Shown here: piece after piece, positions 57,720 to 64,000 of the stretch
Layout of the letters: the number at the start of each line of letters is the position of its first letter
Numbering within the stretch: the stretch's first letter is position 1
Source: Amycolatopsis sp. GM8
Lineage (GTDB): Bacteria > Actinomycetota > Actinomycetes > Mycobacteriales > Pseudonocardiaceae
Length of the DNA: 64,000 nt
Assembly (NCBI RefSeq): GCF_021653975.1
Contig: NZ_JAJKFK010000011.1
Span: forward strand, 157,048 to 221,047
Direction of reading: 5' to 3'
Position numbers and translations under genes: made by a program
Notes under the pieces: generated by a model
Seen by the model: the letters and a program-made list of their open reading frames with translations, nothing else
The model's database searches: none
What the model was told of the DNA's origin: nothing

Positions 57720-60086
57720 ATGCCGGGTTCACTGCTGGGTACCGAGGTTCGCCGTGTCGAAGATCCCGAGCTGCTGCGCGGCCAGGGCAGTTACGTGGGC
57801 AATCTCCGGTTCGACGGTGCGCTGCACGTGGCGTTCGTCCGCTCGCCGTTCGCGCACGCGCTGATCACCGCGATCGACACCACCGAGGCCGGCAAGGCCC
57901 CCGGCGTCGTGGCCGTCTACACGGCCGAAGATCTGGGGTTGCCGTCGCTGCCGGTGTTCATCGAAGTCAACCCGCGGTGCGCGCGGTACCCGCTGGCGTC
58001 GGACCGGGTGCGGTTCGTGGGTGAGCCGGTGGTCGCGGTCGTGGCCGAGTCGGCGGTCGCCGCGGCGGACGCGCTGGAGCTGGTGGACGTCGACTACGAG
58101 CCGCTGCCCGCCGCGATCGACCCCGAGGAGGCGCTCGAACCCGGTGCGCCGGCACAGTTTCCCGAGCTCGGCTCGAACATCGCGGTCGGCGTGCGGGACG
58201 CCGATGACGACGTGCTCGCCGGGGCGGACGTCGTGGTGCGGGCCCGGATCGAGAACCAGCGCCTCGCGGTCGCGCCGATGGAGGGCAACGCGATCGCGGC
58301 CCTGCCCGGCGACGGCGACTACGACGCCACCATCTACGTCTCGACCCAGATGCCGCACGGTTTCCGGACCGCCGTGGCGACGGTGTTCGGCTGGGAGCCC
58401 GAGCGGATCCACGTGGTGACCCCGCATGTCGGTGGCGGCTTCGGTGGCAAGGCCGGGATCGTCGCCGAGCACGCGGTCGTCGTCGAGGCGTCGCGGCGGC
58501 TCGGGCGGGCGGTGCGGTGGACCGAGACCCGTTCGGAGAACATGCAGGCGATGCCGCACGGCCGGGGTCAGGTGCAGTTCGCCGAGCTGGGCCTGCGCTC
58601 GGACGGCACGATCGTCGGGCTGCGGTGCCGGGTCATCGGTGACACGGGTGCCTATGCCGGGTTCGGCGGCAACCTCGCGCTCGGCCCGACGCGCACCATG
58701 GTGCAGGGCGTCTACGACATCCCGAAGGTCAGCTACGCGGGGATCGCCGCGCTGACGAACACCACGCCGATGGGCGCTTTCCGCGGCGCGGGCCGGCCGG
58801 AGGCGGCGGCCATGCTGGAGCGGATGATGGACCTGGCCGCGGCCGAGCTGGACGTCGATCCGGCCGAGCTGCGGCGGCGGAACTTCCTGAAGCCTGAACA
58901 GTTCCCGTTCACGACGCTGACCGGCGCGAGCTACGACACCGGTGACTACGACCTGCCGTTGCGGGAGGCGCTGCGGATCGCCGGGTACGAAGACCTGCGG
59001 GCCGAGCAGGCGCGGCGGATCGAGGCGGGCGAGACGGTGTTGCTGGGTATCGGGATGTCCGCGTATGTGGAGATCACCGGTGGTGGCGGCGGGGAGTTCG
59101 CCTCGGTCGAGATCGGCGACGACGGTGGCGCGACGATCAAGGTCGGCACTTCGGGGCATGGCCAGGGGCACCCGACCGCGTTTTCGATGCTGCTCGCGGA
59201 CGCGCTGGGCATCCCGATGGAGCGGGTGACCTTCGTCCAGTCGGACACCGCGTTGGTGCCGCGGGGTTCTGGTACGGGTGGCTCGCGGTCGTTGCAACTC
59301 GGTGGCAGCGCGGTGCGCACTGCGGCGGACCTCGTGCTGCGGCGGGCCAAGGAGCTGGCCGCGTCCAAACTGGAGGCCGCGGTCGAGGACATCGTGCTGA
59401 CCGAGGACGGAACCGTTGGCGTGCAAGGTGTTCCGACGGCGACGATGACCTGGGCGGAGCTGGCTGCCGCCGCCGGGGAAGAGGACCGGCCGTTGGTGGA
59501 GTCGGCGGACTTCAAGCCCGACGGCGCGACTTTCCCGTTCGGTGCGCATGTTTCCGTCGTCGAGGTCGATACCGAAACCGGTTATGTGAAACCGTTGCGG
59601 CACATCGCTGTTGACGACTGTGGGCGGGTGCTGAACCCACTGCTGGTGCGGGGTCAGCAGCATGGTGGCGCGGTGCAGGGGATCTCGCAGGCGTTGTGGG
59701 AGCAGGTCTCCTTCGATGAGGACGGCAACCCCGTGACCGCCTCGTTCGCCGATTACCTGCTGCCTTCGGCTGCCGATGTGCCCGACTTGGAGGTGTCCAA
59801 CACGGAGACTCCGTCGCCGCGGAACCCGTTGGGTGCCAAGGGAATCGGCGAGTCCGCCACGGTCGGCTCCACGCCCGCGGTGCAGAACGCGGTGATCGAC
59901 GCGGTGCGGCACCTGGGCATCCGGCACATCGACATCCCCGCGACACCGCAGCGAGTGTGGCGGGCGATCCAGGCTGCGAAGTCGGGTACGCCGGCCGACC
60001 CGTGGCGCGAGCCGCCGGCGGCTTTCGACACCTTGCCGGTGCGGACGAGCGCGAAGTCGGAGGACGCCGACGAAGCCGTGGCGTAG
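57720..60086 (+). CDS. CoxL-like molybdenum hydroxylase large subunit (form II)
   Basis: 788 residues of the xanthine dehydrogenase / CO dehydrogenase large subunit family, which binds the Mo-cytosine/guanine cofactor. Motifs are TPHVGGGFGGKAGIVAEHAV, the active-site loop GAFRGAGRPEAAAMLERMMD, VGTSGHGQGHPTAFSMLLAD and the catalytic Glu in GAKGIGESATVGSTPAVQNA. The loop is AFRGAGR, as in form II enzymes, not the CSFR of true CO dehydrogenases, so CO oxidation is unlikely. The FAD and iron-sulfur subunits expected next to it are absent. Substrate unknown. Confidence 0.88.
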   Translation: MPGSLLGTEVRRVEDPELLRGQGSYVGNLRFDGALHVAFVRSPFAHALITAIDTTEAGKAPGVVAVYTAEDLGLPSLPVFIEVNPRCARYPLASDRVRFVGEPVVAVVAESAVAAADALELVDVDYEPLPAAIDPEEALEPGAPAQFPELGSNIAVGVRDADDDVLAGADVVVRARIENQRLAVAPMEGNAIAALPGDGDYDATIYVSTQMPHGFRTAVATVFGWEPERIHVVTPHVGGGFGGKAGIVAEHAVVVEASRRLGRAVRWTETRSENMQAMPHGRGQVQFAELGLRSDGTIVGLRCRVIGDTGAYAGFGGNLALGPTRTMVQGVYDIPKVSYAGIAALTNTTPMGAFRGAGRPEAAAMLERMMDLAAAELDVDPAELRRRNFLKPEQFPFTTLTGASYDTGDYDLPLREALRIAGYEDLRAEQARRIEAGETVLLGIGMSAYVEITGGGGGEFASVEIGDDGGATIKVGTSGHGQGHPTAFSMLLADALGIPMERVTFVQSDTALVPRGSGTGGSRSLQLGGSAVRTAADLVLRRAKELAASKLEAAVEDIVLTEDGTVGVQGVPTATMTWAELAAAAGEEDRPLVESADFKPDGATFPFGAHVSVVEVDTETGYVKPLRHIAVDDCGRVLNPLLVRGQQHGGAVQGISQALWEQVSFDEDGNPVTASFADYLLPSAADVPDLEVSNTETPSPRNPLGAKGIGESATVGSTPAVQNAVIDAVRHLGIRHIDIPATPQRVWRAIQAAKSGTPADPWREPPAAFDTLPVRTSAKSEDADEAVA

Positions 60087-61031
60087 CTAGATCTCGCGCA
60101 CGCGCTCCAGCCGCGCCCGCCAGTGTGCCGCCACCTCCGGGGGCGCGGTCACCGTCTCGACCAGGTCCGGTTCCGGTGCTGTTCGCAGGACCGGGAGGTG
60201 ACCGTCCACTGGGGACAGTTCGCTGCTGGTCACATCCCCGGTGAGGAGAGAACGAGTGCCCAGCCCGCAGGCGAAGTCCAGTGACGGCAGGGCTCCTGCC
60301 AGGGCAAGGCCCGCGGCCAGGCCGACACTGGTCTCCACCGCGGACGAGACCACGCAGGGGAGTCCGCAGGCCTCGGCCACTTCGAGAGCCCGCCGCACCC
60401 CGCCGAGGGGCGCCACTTTGATCACGGCGATATCCGCGGCCCCGGCCACGGCCACCTTCAACGGATCCTCGGCCCGCCGGATCGACTCATCCGCCGCGAT
60501 CCGCACTTCGACCTGACGCCGAACGGCTGCCAAGTCCTCAATGGACGGACAGGGCTGCTCGACGTACTCCAAACCCCCTGCGGCGCGGTCGAGTTTGCGG
60601 ATGGACTTCACCGCGGTCTCGACATCCCAGGCCATGTTCGCATCGATCCGGATCGCGCCGCCGGGGCCCAGGGCGGCGCGGACGGCGGCGACCCGGTCGC
60701 AATCGTCCACAAGGGACGAACGGGGGTCGGCGACCTTCACCTTCGCGGTCCGGCAGCCCGAGGCCGCCACCAGCTCGTGTGCGCGCGACGGGGAGACGAC
60801 CGGCACCGTCGTGTTGACCTCGATCCGGTCCCGCACCGGCTCGGGCCAGCCGGCCTCACTGGCCTCGACCGCCGAGGCCAGCCACGGCGCGCTCTCCGCG
60901 TCCGAGTAGTCCCCGAACGGGCAGAACTCGCCCCAGCCCGCCGGCCCCCGCAGCAGCATGCCTTCCCGGACGGTGATGCCGCGGAACCGGTTGTGCAGGG
61001 GGATGGCGTACACGAAGGTCATGGGCGCCAT
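60087..61031 (-). CDS. menC: o-Succinylbenzoate synthase
   Basis: Dehydrates SHCHC to o-succinylbenzoate in menaquinone synthesis. 314 residues of the enolase superfamily. The Lys pair motif is TAKVKVADPRSSLVDDC, metal ligands are in IRIDANMAWDVETAV, LEYVEQPCPSIEDL and RIAADESIRRAED, and the second catalytic Lys is in ADIAVIKVAPLGGVRRALEV. This matches the actinobacterial MenC class. ATG 61031 or 61022 both fit. The stop touches the convergent CoxL gene with no gap. It follows the M20 gene by 16 bases. Confidence 0.93.
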   Translation of the reverse strand: MAPMTFVYAIPLHNRFRGITVREGMLLRGPAGWGEFCPFGDYSDAESAPWLASAVEASEAGWPEPVRDRIEVNTTVPVVSPSRAHELVAASGCRTAKVKVADPRSSLVDDCDRVAAVRAALGPGGAIRIDANMAWDVETAVKSIRKLDRAAGGLEYVEQPCPSIEDLAAVRRQVEVRIAADESIRRAEDPLKVAVAGAADIAVIKVAPLGGVRRALEVAEACGLPCVVSSAVETSVGLAAGLALAGALPSLDFACGLGTRSLLTGDVTSSELSPVDGHLPVLRTAPEPDLVETVTAPPEVAAHWRARLERVREI

Positions 61032-61047
61032 TGTCCCAGGCCGCGTT

Positions 61048-62193
61048 TCAGCTGAGCGCGTGCAGCACGGCGGCGGCGAGGGCGGTGCGTTCCAGCATGC
61101 CCTGGACGCTGATGTGCTCGTGCCGCGCGTGCGCGCCGTCGCCGACCGCACCGAACCCGTCGAGCACCGGAAGGCCCAGTGCGGCAACGAAGTTGCCGTC
61201 ACTCGCCCCACCGACCGAGCATTCGCGCAGATCCAGGCCGATCTCGGCGGCGAGCGTGCGGGCGCGTTCGTAGAGCCCGAACGTCGTTTCGCTGCGCTCC
61301 ATCACCGGCCGGTTCCAGGCACCGGACACGGTAAGGGTGGCGCGCGCGTCGTGCGGGCGCAGAGCGGCCAGCGCGCGGTCGATCCGGTCGGCCTCGCCCT
61401 GGCTCGCGACCCGGACATCCAGCTGCGCGCCGGCCTTGCCGGCGGTGACGTTGGTCCGGGTGCCGCCGTCGAGCACGCCGACGTTGACCGTGGTGCCCTT
61501 GCCCGGATCGGTCAATCCGTGCAGGTGGAGCACAACGCGGGCGATCTCGTCGATGGCGCTGCAGCCTTTCGCCGGGTCCAGGCCCGCGTGTGCCTCGACC
61601 CCCGTGGCGTCGACGCGGAAGATGCCGACCCCCTTGCGGGCGGTCTTGATCGCACCGTCGGCGCTCGCCTCGAACACCAGCGCCGCGGCCGCGTCCGCCG
61701 CCACCTCCTCGATCACCGGGCGCGAGGACAGGCTGCCCGTCTCCTCGTCCCCGTTGAGCAGCAACCGGATCGGCGGCCGCTCCAGGCCCGCGGCGGAAAG
61801 CGCTTTCAGGGCCCACACCGCGTGCACCAGACCGGATTTCATGTCGAAGATCCCCGGCCCGGTACCGCGATCACCCTCGATCCGGAACGGGATTTCGGCG
61901 AGCGTGCCAAGCGGCCAGACCGTGTCGTAGTGACACAGCACCAGGACCGGCTTGTCGCCGTGGCCGGGATAGTCCCGCACCTCGATGTCGCCTCGCCCGC
62001 CGCCGTCGACCCGGCGGATCCGCTCCGCCTCGCCGAGCCGCTCTTCGAGCCAGGAGTCCAGCCACGCCAATGTGGCGTTCAGGGATTCCTTGTCACTGCT
62101 GGGAGATTCCAGCTCGACGTACGTTCGCAGATCGGCCAGCATGTCCTCGCGCTGCTCGGTCACCCAGTCCAGCAACGCTTTCGGGTCGGTCAC
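61048..62193 (-). CDS. M20-family metallopeptidase (glutamate carboxypeptidase-like)
   Basis: 381 residues of the M20 zinc aminoacylase/carboxypeptidase clan. Zinc ligands and the catalytic acid are in PVLVLCHYDTVWPLGTLAEI (His, Asp), GPGIFDMKSGLVHAVWAL (Asp) and LLLNGDEETGSLSSRP (Glu-Glu), with a further His in GDGAHARHEHISVQGM. The dimerisation domain spans about residues 185-295. It is related to carboxypeptidase G2, so it may hydrolyse glutamate or similar conjugates. The start codon at 62193 overlaps the MerR gene on the same strand by 101 bases, an unusually long overlap. Confidence 0.88.
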   Translation of the reverse strand: MTDPKALLDWVTEQREDMLADLRTYVELESPSSDKESLNATLAWLDSWLEERLGEAERIRRVDGGGRGDIEVRDYPGHGDKPVLVLCHYDTVWPLGTLAEIPFRIEGDRGTGPGIFDMKSGLVHAVWALKALSAAGLERPPIRLLLNGDEETGSLSSRPVIEEVAADAAAALVFEASADGAIKTARKGVGIFRVDATGVEAHAGLDPAKGCSAIDEIARVVLHLHGLTDPGKGTTVNVGVLDGGTRTNVTAGKAGAQLDVRVASQGEADRIDRALAALRPHDARATLTVSGAWNRPVMERSETTFGLYERARTLAAEIGLDLRECSVGGASDGNFVAALGLPVLDGFGAVGDGAHARHEHISVQGMLERTALAAAVLHALS

Positions 62194-62569
62194 TTGGGTC
62201 CTTCTCCTCGCGGTTGGCGGCCCGGCGCGCCCGGTTCATGTCGATCAACTCGTTGAGGGACTCGAGGGTACGACTCAGCCCGGAAATGTGGTCGATGAGC
62301 TTGTCGCGCTCCTCGACGAGATGAGCGAACGCCTGATCAGAGGTGGCGGCGCTCGGCGACGTCAGGCAGGGCAGCACGCTGAGGATCGTCCGGCTCGACA
62401 AACCCGCCGCGTAGAGCCGCTGCAGGTAGTTGATCCGGTCGACGTCATCCTCGGTGTAGCGGCGATGACCGCCTGAGCTGCGGGCGCTGGTCAGCAGCCC
62501 CTGCTCCTCGTAGTAGCGCAGCGAGCGGATGCTCACTCCGGCCCGTGCCGCCAGATCCCCGATGCGCAT
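62093..62569 (-). CDS. MerR-family transcriptional regulator
   Basis: 158 residues. N-terminal MerR winged helix RIGDLAARAGVSIRSLRYYE then GGHRRYTEDDVDRINYLQRL, then the coiled-coil dimerisation helix (VEERDKLIDHISGLSRTLES). The last 40 residues (from about NREEKDPSDRPE) lie over the start of the M20 gene in another frame and look low-complexity and charged, so the gene may have been extended by loss of an earlier stop. Divergent from an enoyl-CoA hydratase across the palindrome at 62608-62623, probably its target. Confidence 0.85.
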   Translation of the reverse strand: MRIGDLAARAGVSIRSLRYYEEQGLLTSARSSGGHRRYTEDDVDRINYLQRLYAAGLSSRTILSVLPCLTSPSAATSDQAFAHLVEERDKLIDHISGLSRTLESLNELIDMNRARRAANREEKDPSDRPESVAGLGDRAARGHAGRSANVRRAGISQQ

Positions 62570-62607
62570 CCGGTCCTCCGCGTGTTCGTCGCCACAGAGA
62601 CTTGAAA

Positions 62608-62623
62608 CTCACATGGACGTGAG
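62608..62623. promoter_or_regulatory. MerR operator candidate
   Basis: CTCAC (62608-62612) and GTGAG (62619-62623) flank ATGGAC, a perfect palindrome inside the divergent promoter between the MerR gene and the enoyl-CoA hydratase. This spacing fits MerR-type operators. It is 16 bases before the ECH start. Confidence 0.7.
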
Positions 62624-62639
62624 AATTTAGCATACTCGT

Positions 62640-63473
62640 ATGACTTACGAGAACCTGTCGGCCATCGGTGTCGACATCCAGCAGGGCGTCGCGACCGTCA
62701 CGATCGACAGCCCGCCACTCAACCTGCTCGACGGAAAACTGATCCCTGACCTGCGTCGCTTCGCCGCCGAGGTACGCCACGACGACACGGTCCAGGTGAT
62801 CGTCTTCCAGAGCGCCGACCCGGAGTTCTTCATCGCCCACGGCGACATGCACTTCCTCACCGGCCAGGCACCGATCGACGCCGGCGGCGACGTGCCACCC
62901 GGCACCAACGCGGTCCAAGCCGTGAACGAGGAGATCCGCTCGCTGCCGCAGGTCACCATCGGCAAGCTCGCCGGCCTCGCCCGAGGCGGCGGCAACGAGT
63001 TCCTGATGGCACTGGACATGCGTTTCGCGGCGATCGGCAAATCCGGGCAGGCACAACCGGAAACCCTGATGGGCATCTACCCCGCCGGCGGCGGGACGCA
63101 GTACATGCCCTCCCTCATCGGCCGCTCCCGCGCCCTCGAACTCATCCTCGGCGGCGAACTCGTCGACGCCGAACTCGCCGAGCGCTACGGCCTCATCAAT
63201 CGCGCCCTACCAGCAGACGAACTCGACGACTTCGTCACCACCCTGGCACGCCGCATCGCCTCCGTGGGCCCGACCATCATCGGCATCGTCAAGACAGCCG
63301 TCGACGCCGCCGACTACACCAAACGCGACCTCGCCCTCGAAAGCAGCTTCGTCAGCAGACTCTCCGTCGAGGACGTCGCCGCACTGGCCCACAAGCTTCT
63401 TGCGGCTGGCGTACAGAGCCGGGAGGGTGAGCTTCGGCTCGAGGAGGTTCTCAGGGAGGCGCAAGGGGCGTAA
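62640..63473 (+). CDS. Enoyl-CoA hydratase/isomerase family protein
   Basis: 277 residues of the crotonase fold. GVATVTIDSPPLNLLDGKLI, IVFQSADPEFFIAHGDMHFL (a loop carrying the oxyanion-hole backbone), KLAGLARGGGNEFLMALDMR and the following GIYPAGGGTQYMPSLIGRSR. A C-terminal helix bundle runs to the end. Reaction and substrate are not fixed: the loop lacks the usual pair of catalytic Glu residues of beta-oxidation hydratases, so isomerase or hydrolase-like variants remain possible. Probably controlled by the divergent MerR protein. The region after its stop begins element copy 3. Confidence 0.88.
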   Translation: MTYENLSAIGVDIQQGVATVTIDSPPLNLLDGKLIPDLRRFAAEVRHDDTVQVIVFQSADPEFFIAHGDMHFLTGQAPIDAGGDVPPGTNAVQAVNEEIRSLPQVTIGKLAGLARGGGNEFLMALDMRFAAIGKSGQAQPETLMGIYPAGGGTQYMPSLIGRSRALELILGGELVDAELAERYGLINRALPADELDDFVTTLARRIASVGPTIIGIVKTAVDAADYTKRDLALESSFVSRLSVEDVAALAHKLLAAGVQSREGELRLEEVLREAQGA

Positions 63474-63480
63474 GGCCACG

Positions 63481-63873
63481 GGGCGAAAGCCCATGGGGCG
63501 AGTTGGGTGGTCATCCCGTCGCCTGTCACAGGAACGATCACTTTTCGTCAGGGCCGCAACCTTTTTGCCAGGCTTGCGGCCGAGAACACAATGCTTGCGG
63601 CTCTGAGGAAAAGTGATATTCGAAAACCGCAGGCGACGGGATGACCACCCAACTCAACCACCTCGAAAAGGTGAGATCCCCTGGGCCCCCTCATCCCGGA
63701 GCCAGCCCGCCGGCGAGGCATCTTTTGATCTTTTGCTTTTGGTTTTGGGTCTTTTGATCTTTCGGCTCACCACCACGGGAACCGGGCGCAAGGCGCCCTC
63801 GGCCCAGCGTGGGCCCTCCCCCGCCCCGATCTTTGAGTGTTCGCGGGAAGCAGGGTTTGTCAAGGATGGGAAG
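63481..63873. repeat. Dispersed structured intergenic element, copy 3 (interrupted)
   Basis: It begins with the same GGGC-GAAA-GCCC hairpin (63481-63492), the 154-nt palindromic block with identical 25-nt arms (63501-63525 and 63630-63654), the CACCT-CGAAA-AGGTG hairpin, the T-rich run, GGGCGC-AAG-GCGCCC (63784-63798), and the 18-nt outer arm (63814-63831). The left arm of the main hairpin (63843-63865) is present, but the matching arm is cut off by the IS element that begins near 63874. The downstream part is beyond the window. No coding gene is seen in the 466-bp gap. Confidence 0.85.
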
Positions 63874-64000
63874 TGAGGTGCTCCGAGGTTTCCGGACATG
63901 TCTTCCAAGTAGGCTGGTGGAGGATCCGGAGGAGTTTTTATGGCCAGGAGACAGAGAAGGTATTCGCCGGAATTGAAGGCCGAGGTGGTGAAGGCGGTCC
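63874..64000 (+). mobile_element. IS3-family insertion sequence, left end (partial)
   Basis: A fresh sequence that departs from element copies 1-2 at about 63871-63874 starts TGAGGTGCTCCGAGGTTTCC, a plausible IS3-type terminal inverted repeat beginning TG. After it lie the SD GGATCCGGAGGAG and the transposase start. The right end and any target duplication are outside the window. Confidence 0.75.
63940..64000 (+). CDS. IS3-family transposase OrfA (N-terminus only)
   Basis: ATG 63940 follows a strong SD (GGAGGAG, 9 bases). The 20 visible codons start MARRQRRYSPELKAEVV, the usual N-terminus of the IS3 OrfA DNA-binding protein, an HTH-type domain that binds the terminal repeats. The gene runs off the right edge. 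OrfB is expected downstream, normally joined by a -1 frameshift. Confidence 0.85.
   Translation, partial: MARRQRRYSPELKAEVVKAV

Noticed and set aside
57729..59927. A 732-codon minus-strand open frame
   Set aside because: Antisense shadow of the CoxL-like gene, rich in His/Arg/Gln with no motif.
57720..60086. Carbon monoxide dehydrogenase (coxL) assignment
   Set aside because: The active-site loop is AFRGAGR, not the CSFR form, and no coxM or coxS is adjacent.
1..64000. tRNA, rRNA or CRISPR array
   Set aside because: Reading both strands showed no tRNA cloverleaf signature, no rRNA core sequence and no regularly spaced repeats with unique spacers. The only tandem repeats are those described.

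Overview
The window is high-GC actinobacterial chromosome, most likely from Amycolatopsis or a close Pseudonocardiaceae relative. The reasons are: an AftA-type arabinofuranosyltransferase (arabinogalactan cell wall), a DasR/dre regulon for amino sugars, ectABCD, a lone CIRCE-controlled groEL, many GTG starts, GTGA/ATGA stop-start overlaps, and strong third-position GC. No rRNA, tRNA, CRISPR array or prophage was seen.

Layout. 1-4.4 kb: aftA (runs off the left edge), small metabolic genes, a WYL regulator and an epoxide-hydrolase-type enzyme. 4.4-4.8 kb: first copy of a dispersed structured intergenic element, then ilvD. 6.5-12 kb: a benzoyl-CoA epoxidation (box) operon of boxC, boxB, benzoate-CoA ligase and an amidohydrolase. 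12.3-14.6 kb: a MarR regulator divergent from a ring-cleaving VOC dioxygenase, whose 3' end continues into an exact 60-bp tandem repeat carrying in-frame TAG codons. 14.7-16.7 kb: methyltransferase, LapA-like and Abi-alpha-like genes. 16.9-20.1 kb: ectABCD for ectoine and hydroxyectoine. 20.3-23.7 kb: an unfamiliar two-gene module and envelope genes. 23.6-28 kb: amino-sugar kinase and SIS genes divergent from a DasR-like regulator across a dre palindrome, then an MFS exporter. 29.8-37.1 kb: thiamine biosynthesis in two riboswitch-controlled units, thiOSG (+) and thiC-thiD-thiD (-), plus thiE. The second copy of the dispersed element lies between them. 37-49.5 kb: HtrA-like protease, a DnaQ-BRCT-membrane fusion, def, a LytR_C protein, a Cdc48-like AAA ATPase, a two-component system, a CPBP protease and a double-MerR regulator. 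49.5-57.6 kb: psd-pssA, moeA, cold-shock protein, Ser/Thr kinase, groEL and PspC. 57.7-63.5 kb: orphan CoxL-like subunit, menC, M20 peptidase, and MerR divergent from an enoyl-CoA hydratase. 63.5-64 kb: third copy of the dispersed element, interrupted by an IS3-family insertion that runs off the right edge.

The strongest candidate for something undescribed is the repeated intergenic element at 4446-4788, 33211-33715 and 63481-63873. It is a chain of hairpins that fills convergent gene junctions. One inner hairpin keeps its pairing although its stem sequence is quite different between copies. The 60-bp repeat with amber codons after the ring-cleaving dioxygenase is the second. Everything here is read by eye from sequence, so family names rest on recognised motifs and not on database searches.
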